Origin: an uncultured Blautia sp.
Lineage (GTDB): Bacteria > Bacillota > Clostridia > Lachnospirales > Lachnospiraceae
NCBI GenBank assembly: GCA_937893675.1
Contig: CALBGI010000016.1
Location: 1-21,904, forward strand
Reading direction: 5' to 3'
Length of the DNA: 21,904 nucleotides
In this document: one piece after another, positions 7,282-12,283 of the stretch
How the letters are laid out: every line of letters begins with the position of its first letter
Position numbering within the stretch: the first letter of the stretch is position 1
Made by a program: the position numbers and the translations under genes
The notes under the pieces: model-generated
Seen by the model: the letters and a program-made list of their open reading frames with translations, nothing else
Database searches by the model: none
What the model was told of the DNA's origin: nothing

Positions 7282-7325
7282 ACCTGTTACCTCCTACTCA
7301 AATTTGTCTCGCCGGATTTCGGGCG

Positions 7326-7380
7326 AAAAAAATAGAGCCTCGACCCATTCTCGTTTTCAAAGAATGAGCCAAGGCTCTAT
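7326..7380 (-). terminator. Terminator or attenuator hairpin ahead of the antirepressor operon
   Basis: Read on the minus strand, outer arms ATAGAGCCT/AGGCTCTAT (7332-7340 and 7372-7380) and inner arms CATTCT/AGAATG (7346-7351 and 7361-7366) form a long hairpin, followed by seven U residues (7326-7332, the last pairing partly in the stem). This is an intrinsic terminator shape. It stands 45 nt before the antirepressor start, so it would stop read-through from the integrase side or act as a leader attenuator. Confidence 0.75.
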
Positions 7381-7384
7381 GTAA

Positions 7385-7443
7385 CAGGATACCTGATATT
7401 ATTTTTTTGCAGAATTCGTCAGGACTCGCCAAACGATCCTGAC
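7385..7443. repeat. Inverted repeats in the integrase-antirepressor gap
   Basis: GTCAGGA (7418-7424) and TCCTGAC (7437-7443) are perfect 7-bp inverted arms with a 12-nt spacer, and CAGG-ATA-CCTG (7385-7395) is a second short palindrome sharing the CAGGA/TCCTG theme. A pair of related palindromes upstream of an operon suggests repressor operators. A T-rich run follows the first on the plus strand, but no plus-strand gene needs a terminator here. Confidence 0.45.
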
Positions 7444-7528
7444 ACTGTTTTTCATTCCATTTCAGCCGGATTTTTACCGAAAATCTGTCAAGGATATAGG
7501 GCTAATTCCCCCTCCAAAATGGCCTTCT

Positions 7529-7629
7529 GTAAACCCATTTTCCCACCCATTAGGCTCAAAAATAGGCCGTAAACCCATGGTAAACCCATCAAAATGGGTT
7601 AATTTGAAGTCAAATTTCCTCAAATTTCA
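7529..7629. repeat. Three GTAAACCCAT direct repeats plus a partial inverted copy and a TCAAATTTC tandem
   Basis: GTAAACCCAT occurs exactly at 7529-7538, 7569-7578 and 7580-7589, and ATGGGTTAA at 7594-7602 is a near reverse complement. Just beyond, TCAAATTTCC (7610-7619) and TCAAATTTCA (7620-7629) form a 10-bp tandem. Short repeats next to an integrase gene and beside the element end are the usual setting for integrase arm-type or operator sites. No core-site duplication can be proven from this window alone. Confidence 0.6.
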
Positions 7630-7658
7630 CCATCGGAATCAGTCGATTTCAGGCATAG

Positions 7659-7695
7659 AAAAAGCCCGGAAAATGGCGTATTTCCGGGCTTTTTT
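7659..7695. terminator. Bidirectional intrinsic terminator downstream of the integrase
   Basis: AAAAAGCCCGGAAA (7659-7672) pairs with TTTCCGGGCTTTTT (7681-7694) around a loop containing ATGGCGT. The stem is flanked by A and T runs, so both transcript strands end in a U tract. It should end the minus-strand integrase transcript about 170 nt after the stop codon of the nearer recombinase. Confidence 0.88.
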
Positions 7696-7862
7696 AGCAT
7701 TATTAAGCTGTAGATTATCGCTTGCTGAACTGTGGAGCGCGACGAGCTGCTTTGAGACCGCTTGGCGCGAGTTTTGGAGCTGTTTTTCCTTGATATTCTG
7801 GGCTTTTCCGGCTTTCTGCTTCTCAGTTATCCGGTATGCGGACCATAAAAAACGGCCTTTTT

Positions 7863-9074
7863 TCATTCAGCGACAGGCTGATGAAACGCACCATTTACTA
7901 CCCCAAACAACTCCTCTGGTTTATTGTACTTCACTTTTGCATAGATGTCCATAGTTGTTTTGCTGTTTTCGTGTCCGGCAAGGTACTGCACTGTCTTTGG
8001 ATCGACACCCGCGTAAAGAAGATTGGTGATGTAAGTGTGCCTCAGCTGATGGGGCGTCACATCGAAGTCCAGCGTATATTTGATTTTGGGTTGATTCTTC
8101 TGGGTCATACCCAGCGTTGGAGTAACCGTATATTTGATACTCTCCCCATTTACATACTTATAATAGTTCCGGGGCTTGGTGGAACGAACAACTACATACT
8201 GCCACACTCTTTGAAACTGCGAAGCAGCCAGCGGCTCCCCTTTGCTGTCAGCAATCACATAATCTGATATGGAGTTTTCTTTCGCTTCTCTCAGACACTC
8301 TACCAAACACTTTGGTATCGGAATATCCCTTTTTGCCGCCGGAGTTTTTAGCACCGTAGAAATCACGGGTCTGTTATGCTCTGTACGCCATGCCCGCCTC
8401 ACCGATAGATAAGGTGTATCCTCGTCCAGAAATACACAATCCCATTGCAGTGCAAGAATTTCTTCCCGACGCAGACCAGAATACAAACCGAGCATAATAA
8501 ACAAATATGGAGGAAGCCCCTTGACTGTATCCAGAAGCACGGCTACCTGCTGATCTGTCAATGCCTCCTTCTTTTTTGTCGGTTTTCCGCCTTTACCGGA
8601 TATTCCTGCACAGGGGTTGTGTTCAAGGAGTTGGTTTCTCTCTGCCGTATAAAAAATGCACTTGAGCAGCATATTGACCTTATTATATAAGCCTTCCGAT
8701 TTCTTTGACAATGGAACAAGCGCCAGCCGAATATCGTCAGCGGTCACTTCTTCCATATACATCTCTCCCAGAGGTTTGATGATATAGTTTGTCATATCCC
8801 TCGTATAACCTCTGAGTGTAGACGCAGACACCTTTGCCGACTGCATCAGCAGCCACTTCTCCCCATACTCGGCTACTGTCGGGTGCTGCCGGTGAAAGAT
8901 AATTTCTTCCACCTGCTTCCGGGCCTCTAACTGCTTCTCATACAATTCTTCACAAGTAGCGGCATACAAACTCAACTCTTTGCCATCTGCATCCGTAATC
9001 CTGGTTCTGTAATACTGGATTCCTTTCAATGTAATGGTCCCGTACTTCGGGATCTGTGTTTTCTTTTTTGCCAT
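7863..9074 (-). CDS. int: Tyrosine recombinase/integrase, distal copy of a tandem pair
   Basis: A 403-residue phage-type integrase, the usual length for ICE recombinases. An N-terminal arm-binding-like segment (to about 62) has YGTITLKGIQYYRTRI. The SAM-like core-binding domain spans about 64-160, with TVAEYGEKWLLMQSAKVSAST. The catalytic domain carries Arg202 (GLRREEIL), Lys243, His342/Arg345 (HQLRHTY), His368 (GHENS) and the nucleophile Tyr378 (MDIYAKV), so all active residues are present. It should catalyse integration and excision at att sites. AAGGA lies 9 nt before the ATG. It is closely related over its full length to the next upstream gene. The stop overlaps a 75-codon ORF (ATGA) that I judge spurious because it runs through the terminator hairpin. 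Confidence 0.95.
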   Translation of the reverse strand: MAKKKTQIPKYGTITLKGIQYYRTRITDADGKELSLYAATCEELYEKQLEARKQVEEIIFHRQHPTVAEYGEKWLLMQSAKVSASTLRGYTRDMTNYIIKPLGEMYMEEVTADDIRLALVPLSKKSEGLYNKVNMLLKCIFYTAERNQLLEHNPCAGISGKGGKPTKKKEALTDQQVAVLLDTVKGLPPYLFIMLGLYSGLRREEILALQWDCVFLDEDTPYLSVRRAWRTEHNRPVISTVLKTPAAKRDIPIPKCLVECLREAKENSISDYVIADSKGEPLAASQFQRVWQYVVVRSTKPRNYYKYVNGESIKYTVTPTLGMTQKNQPKIKYTLDFDVTPHQLRHTYITNLLYAGVDPKTVQYLAGHENSKTTMDIYAKVKYNKPEELFGVVNGAFHQPVAE

Positions 9075-9098
9075 CTTTGATCGTCCTTTCTTGATAAT

Positions 9099-9119
9099 GT
9101 GTAGTCTCCGTATCTACAC
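9099..9119. repeat. GTGTAG/CTACAC inverted repeat before the distal integrase
   Basis: GTGTAG (9099-9104) and CTACAC (9114-9119) are perfect 6-bp arms with a 9-nt spacer, about 25 nt upstream of the integrase start. It could be an operator or a leader hairpin next to the ribosome site. The surrounding leader also resembles the leader of the other integrase gene. Confidence 0.4.
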
Positions 9120-9167
9120 TCTCTTTTTATCAGAAAGCCTCGATTTAATCAAAGATACGGCTGAGGT

Positions 9168-9199
9168 AAAACAAAGAGCGAGACATCCTTGCCTCGCTC
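9168..9199 (-). terminator. Terminator after the proximal integrase gene
   Basis: On the minus strand GAGCGAG (from 9199-9193) pairs with CTCGCTC (from 9182-9176) around a 10-nt loop and is followed by TTTGTTTT. It lies about 23 nt after the stop codon of the proximal integrase gene and before the leader of the distal one, so the two recombinases may be transcribed separately. The U tract is interrupted by one G. Confidence 0.65.
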
Positions 9200-9221
9200 C
9201 TGCTTCATTTCCTATTTGTTA

Positions 9222-10439
9222 TTACTGTGCTGCATCCCAGCTTGCAAACGCACAGCTCATTGATCTGACCAGCTCATCTGGTCTGTTGTACTTAACCTTT
9301 GCATAAATGTCCATGGTAATCTTGCTGCTTTCATGGCCTGCCAGGTATTGAACCGTTTTGGGATCTACCGACGCATGAATAAGATTGGTGATGTAAGTAT
9401 GCCGCAGCTGATGGGGTGTTACCTCAAAGTCCAGACTGTAAACCACTTTTCCGTTATGAGCAGCCTTTTCTCCCAAGACAGGTGTGACAGTATGCTTTAC
9501 TCTTTTTCCATCTTCATACCGATAATAGCTCCGTTCCTTGACCGTTCTCGTAACAATATACTGCCACAGCCGCTTAAACTGCGTATAGGACAACGGATCG
9601 CCATCCCGGTTTGAAACTACATACTCCGAAGTCGAGGCTTCCTTTGCTGCTTTCAAGCACTCAGCCAAACAAACAGGAAGGGGGATATTTCTCTCCGCAG
9701 CCTTGGTTTTCAATTCATCTGAGATCACCGGTCTGTTGTGTTCTGTGTGCCATGCCCGCCTTACCGTCAGATATGGAGTATCCGTATCCAGATATACTGA
9801 ATCCCATTGCAGAGCAAGAATTTCTTCCCGGCGCAGCCCTGCATATAAACCAATCATGACAAAGACATAAGGCGGCAAATCTCGGATAGCATCCAAAAGG
9901 CGCTCTGCCTGTTCATCTGTCAAAGCCTGACGATCCTCTTGTGGAACACCGCCACCTTTTGTCGTCAGATAAATCGTCGGGTTATGGTCAATGATCCTGC
10001 TTTCCATCGCTGCGCGAAAGATAGACTTATAGAGAATTACCACAGATTTATAAACCGATGCAGATTTCTTGGAAACCGGAACAAGGGCAAGCTGAATATC
10101 ATCCAGGCTAACCTCTCCCATCCGTTTATCTCCCAATTCCGCTATAATATGCCGCCTGACCTTTGATGTGTAATCCGTCAAGGTAGTGGCTCGTACATGA
10201 ACCGACTGCATCAGCAGCCACTTTTCACAATACTCTGCAACTGTGGGCGTTTTCCGATGAAAAGTAGCATTCTCAATCTGTTCCAATGCAAGCGTTTCTT
10301 TGTTATATAGTTCTTCAGGTGTTTTTGCGTAGATAGCTACGAGCTTACCATTCGCGTCTTTGATTCTGGTCCTATAATATAGGACACCTCTTTTCATGAC
10401 TGTGCCATATTGAGGAAGTATTATTTTTCTATTTGCCAA
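9222..10439 (-). CDS. int: Tyrosine recombinase/integrase, proximal copy of a tandem pair (TTG start)
   Basis: A 405-residue integrase paralogous to the 403-residue gene downstream. Using the TTG numbering, catalytic residues are Arg203 (GLRREEIL), Lys244, His343/Arg346 (HQLRHTY), His369 (GHESS) and Tyr379 (MDIYAKV); all are present, so it should be active. I chose TTG at 10439 because AGGAGG lies 8 nt upstream and the resulting N-terminus LANRKIILPQYG aligns residue for residue with MAKKKTQIPKYG of the paralogue. The upstream in-frame GTG at 10448 touches the ribosome site. Long stretches such as TPHQLRHTYITNL and DPKTVQYLAGHE are shared by both copies, while the N-terminal third is more diverged, pointing to an old duplication or two co-acting enzymes. 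The excisionase-like gene lies just upstream. Confidence 0.94.
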   Translation of the reverse strand: MANRKIILPQYGTVMKRGVLYYRTRIKDANGKLVAIYAKTPEELYNKETLALEQIENATFHRKTPTVAEYCEKWLLMQSVHVRATTLTDYTSKVRRHIIAELGDKRMGEVSLDDIQLALVPVSKKSASVYKSVVILYKSIFRAAMESRIIDHNPTIYLTTKGGGVPQEDRQALTDEQAERLLDAIRDLPPYVFVMIGLYAGLRREEILALQWDSVYLDTDTPYLTVRRAWHTEHNRPVISDELKTKAAERNIPLPVCLAECLKAAKEASTSEYVVSNRDGDPLSYTQFKRLWQYIVTRTVKERSYYRYEDGKRVKHTVTPVLGEKAAHNGKVVYSLDFEVTPHQLRHTYITNLIHASVDPKTVQYLAGHESSKITMDIYAKVKYNRPDELVRSMSCAFASWDAAQ

Positions 10440-10523
10440 TTCCTCCACCTCCTAAGAATAATCTCCAGCGCTGTACCTTTGTTTTATCAGACCTCTCTGA
10501 TTCCATCAAGGATACGGACCGGC

Positions 10524-10754
10524 TCACGATCTTCCGCTTCGAGGCTTACGGTAAGTTGTGCTTCTCTCAACAGGCTTTGCCCTGTGCGTACATTTTGCAA
10601 TATACTCCTGGAGACCTGCCGCAGTAAAATACACACAGCCATTCTGAACATACTGCACATAAGAGATCAAGCCGTTGTTACGGGCGGCATCCAGCGTTGC
10701 TATGCTGATTCCTAAGATTTCAGCAGCTTCTTTTCGTGTAATGAGTTTTTCCAT
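10524..10754 (-). CDS. xis: Excisionase-like helix-turn-helix protein
   Basis: A 76-residue protein whose N-terminus, MEKLITRKEAAEILGISIAT, is the MerR-like winged helix of DNA-binding excisionases; LDAARNNGLISYVQ and NGCVYFTAAGLQEYI complete the domain. The tail is basic. Excisionases bend DNA near the att sites to steer the tyrosine recombinase towards excision, and it sits directly before the integrase pair. The start is the ATG at 10754 with GGAGGG about 10 nt upstream; a TTG six codons earlier lies on the ribosome site. About 85 nt separate its stop from the integrase start. Xis is the best name, though other small HTH regulators share the fold. Confidence 0.85.
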   Translation of the reverse strand: MEKLITRKEAAEILGISIATLDAARNNGLISYVQYVQNGCVYFTAAGLQEYIAKCTHRAKPVERSTTYRKPRSGRS

Positions 10755-11308
10755 AGTCCATATTCCCTCCAATCTGTCAAGGTTATCATCGTGCTTTCAA
10801 AATCACATGAATACGCTGGCAGCCGAAACTGCCAGCGCATGGTATCTGATTTTGAATAGAAAGCGGCCACCCAAAAGAGCAGTCGCTTCCTATTTTAATA
10901 TGACTCAATTCTCGTCACATTTGCCACGCAACCCTGACGATGGGAACATAACAGGTCTCCGCTGGCGCGGTTGTCATAACTCCGCAGCGTCGTTTTACTC
11001 GTGCGCCGCAGGGTTCCCCCCAAGTCTTTAGGAGGCCGTGAGGAAGTATCTTTAAGCCCCCGTGCAGTCCTCGCGCCGGATCTGCCACCATCCGTTTTGT
11101 GAAATCGTAGATCGCTCCGAAACAGCTCTGTTCATCACCTCCCTGGGCTGCTCCATCTTCGCGGCGTTCCACACTCGCTCGTACACGGGTTATGTACCTG
11201 TTATGCTGTCTATGAAATTGTCAAAGTGCTGTTGAAGGGGAAAAAACTTGTCCTTCTTATTAACTCTGACAAAAAGAGCAAAAAACGAGCGCTTCAAACG
11301 AAATTTTA
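10755..11308 (-). other. Structured gap between sigma-like gene and excisionase, with tiny ORFs
   Basis: No normal gene is visible. The minus strand has a 9-bp hairpin CGCTGGCAG/CTGCCAGCG (10814-10822 and 10829-10837) nested in CAAAATCA/TGATTTTG (10798-10805 and 10847-10854). Two short ORFs occur: 27 codons at 11052-11135 (MNRAVSERSTISQNG..., ATG 3 nt after GGGAGGTG) and 20 codons at 10915-10977 (MTTAPAETCYVPIVRVAWQM, GGAG 2 nt upstream). TTGACA at 11219-11224 (minus) has only a weak -10 (TAACAG after 15 nt). The stretch is more GC-rich than its neighbours. It may be a regulatory leader for xis-int, a small RNA gene or a transfer-related site; I cannot choose between them. Confidence 0.4.
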
Positions 11309-11722
11309 TCAAAAATATTTTGCCAGCTGCTTAAGACCACGCCGGATGCTGTCACGGACACGGCTTGGGTCTACACCCTCCGCTGCGGCGATCTCGCTCA
11401 CACGCATACCCAGGTAATACCGGGCATAGATCCGCTTGGCCTGCTTCTCCGGCAGAGCCATCACAGCAGCATAGAGCTGTTCCCGCAGCTGCTTTTCCTC
11501 CAGTAGCATTTCCGGCGTCTTGGGCTTCATCAGGATTGCATTTTCAATGCCGTTATCACAGTTCAGGGAGTAATGCGCCTTATAACGATACATCCTCCGG
11601 TCATAGGCACCTTCTGCACGCTCAGCGGCTCGGATCGTCTCCAGCACATCTTCGGTTACTTCTACAAATTGATCAGTTTTATAAACATCGGGATATAAGT
11701 CCCTAAGATTGACTTTCTTCAT
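11309..11722 (-). CDS. Sigma-70 region 4-like transcription factor of the ICE
   Basis: A 137-residue protein. The N-terminal half (MKKVNLRDLYPDVYKTDQFV, then AYDRRMYRYKAHYSLN) is typical of ICE-borne sigma-70-like regulators. The C-terminal half, about 72-137, is a sigma region 4 helix-turn-helix: LREQLYAAVMALPEKQAKRI, then GMRVSEIAAAEGVDPSRVRD and SIRRGLKQL. There is no recognisable region 2, so it may act as a regulator instead of a full sigma factor. Related proteins are found beside xis/int in Tn916-like and Tn1549-like elements, where they help control excision and transfer. GGAGG lies 6 nt before the ATG. A perfect 11-bp-arm inverted repeat (11735-11769) lies just upstream of that site. 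Confidence 0.85.
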   Translation of the reverse strand: MKKVNLRDLYPDVYKTDQFVEVTEDVLETIRAAERAEGAYDRRMYRYKAHYSLNCDNGIENAILMKPKTPEMLLEEKQLREQLYAAVMALPEKQAKRIYARYYLGMRVSEIAAAEGVDPSRVRDSIRRGLKQLAKYF

Positions 11723-11734
11723 TATGTACCTCCA

Positions 11735-11769
11735 TTTCGATTCACGGACGATTGACGAGTGAATCGAAA
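11735..11769. repeat. 11-bp inverted repeat at the 5' end of the sigma-like gene
   Basis: TTTCGATTCAC (11735-11745) and GTGAATCGAAA (11759-11769) are exact inverted arms with a 13-nt spacer. Allowing a 1-nt gap, the symmetry continues into TGGAGG on the minus side and GGAGG on the plus side. The minus-strand ribosome site of the sigma-like gene directly follows one arm. It could be an autoregulatory operator or a leader hairpin. No convincing start codon follows the plus-strand GGAGG. Confidence 0.7.
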
Positions 11770-11824
11770 GGAGGCGGGGATCGGCAGCGACATACTTCGG
11801 GAGTTTTCCCGAAAAATCGACAAT

Positions 11825-11860
11825 AAAAAGCGCCAGCTCCCCGCAATGGGAAACTGGCGC
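11825..11860 (-). terminator. Terminator downstream of the 35-codon ORF
   Basis: On the minus strand GCGCCAG (11860-11854) pairs with CTGGCGC (11836-11830), with partial inner pairing of CCC and GGG, followed by TTTTTATT. This is a good intrinsic terminator between the small ORF and the sigma-like gene. Confidence 0.8.
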
Positions 11861-11887
11861 AACAAAAATGACTATGATTCTTCTGCT

Positions 11888-11995
11888 TTAGTTGGAATGA
11901 TAATGCCGATAGATAGTCATATCTCCCCGGAGGAGGGGCAAGACTTTTTTTAGCTGGTGTAACTCATGGCTATTGTGAATGACGAAAATTGACAT
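11888..11995 (-). CDS. Possible 35-aa small protein with hairpin-embedded ribosome site
   Basis: An ORF of 35 codons reads MSIFVIHNSHELHQLKKVLP, followed by LLRGDMTIYRHYHSN and TAA. AGGAGG lies 8 nt before the ATG, an ideal distance, and sits in the loop of a perfect 8-bp hairpin (11996-12019). A strong terminator follows 28 nt after the stop, so ORF and flanks form a small transcription unit. The composition is His-rich, with 5 His among 35 residues. No family is recognised. It could encode a small protein or be a regulatory leader peptide; its size alone cannot decide. Confidence 0.5.
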   Translation of the reverse strand: MSIFVIHNSHELHQLKKVLPLLRGDMTIYRHYHSN

Positions 11996-12019
11996 GGCGG
12001 TATCCTCCTATATACCGCC
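11996..12019 (-). promoter_or_regulatory. Hairpin presenting the Shine-Dalgarno in its loop
   Basis: Arms GGCGGTAT (11996-12003) and ATACCGCC (12012-12019) are perfect complements; on the minus-strand RNA the 8-nt loop reads ATAGGAGG. The ATG of the 35-codon ORF follows the stem immediately. The arrangement could control translation through folding or a bound protein. Confidence 0.7.
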
Positions 12020-12050
12020 CTCCTGATCGCACGAGCATCGTCGAAAAAGC

Positions 12051-12087
12051 AAAAAGAAACGGCGGCTCTGATTTTCTCAAAGCCGCC
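12051..12087 (-). terminator. Terminator between permease gene and small ORF
   Basis: On the minus strand GGCGGCT (12087-12081) pairs with AGCCGCC (12067-12061) and is followed by GTTTCTTTTT. It should end transcripts coming from the peptide-transporter operon. Confidence 0.7.
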
Positions 12088-12119
12088 ACTTCATAGGCGC
12101 GTGGAAATGTGTCTGCTGT

Positions 12120-12278
12120 ACGACGGCTTTTTTTCTTATGCCGTCGTTCGGCAGATTTAATCACATTTTCTATCTTACTTGTAATTCTATAATAAAGGCC
12201 AAATGTTGCAGAAATCTCCTAACCGCTTTCTTTTTCGGCAAGAAAACAGGCGGAATTGCTTCATTTTTGTAGCAATTC
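12120..12278. repeat. Two hairpins after the peptide-transporter operon
   Basis: ACGACGGC (12120-12127) and GCCGTCGT (12140-12147) form a perfect 8-bp stem with a T-run in the loop. GAATTGCT (12253-12260) and AGCAATTC (12271-12278) form another 8-bp stem only 5 nt after the stop codon of the permease gene. Neither has a clean minus-strand U tract, though the second has a plus-strand T-run. The AT-rich stretch between them shows no gene. Confidence 0.5.
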
Positions 12279-12283
12279 AATTT

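Noticed and set aside
7486..7491. Consensus -35 TTGACA (minus strand) upstream of the antirepressor operon
   Set aside because: No acceptable -10 lies 15-19 nt downstream, so I do not call a promoter.
7482..7493. 12-bp match AATCTGTCAAGG shared with 10771-10782 upstream of xis
   Set aside because: Several 12-bp matches are expected by chance in a window this long; no further similarity surrounds it.
7639..7866. 75-codon minus ORF whose ATG overlaps the integrase stop as ATGA
   Set aside because: It runs through the bidirectional terminator hairpin, has no ribosome site of its own and has a low-complexity Lys/Gln-rich composition; the overlap alone is not enough.
10915..11172. 85-codon minus ORF before xis
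   Set aside because: It has no ribosome site at its GTG start and an odd composition. Only its last 20 codons follow a GGAG-like site, which I kept as a possible tiny ORF in the region entry.
11759..11953. 64-codon plus ORF starting with GTG in the inverted repeat
   Set aside because: Its start lies before the GGAGG, not after it, and the frame is the reverse of terminator sequences; no family resemblance.
11970..12164. 64-codon minus ORF in the hairpin region
   Set aside because: It is made up of hairpin and terminator sequences, lacks a ribosome site and overlaps the better-supported 35-codon ORF in another frame.
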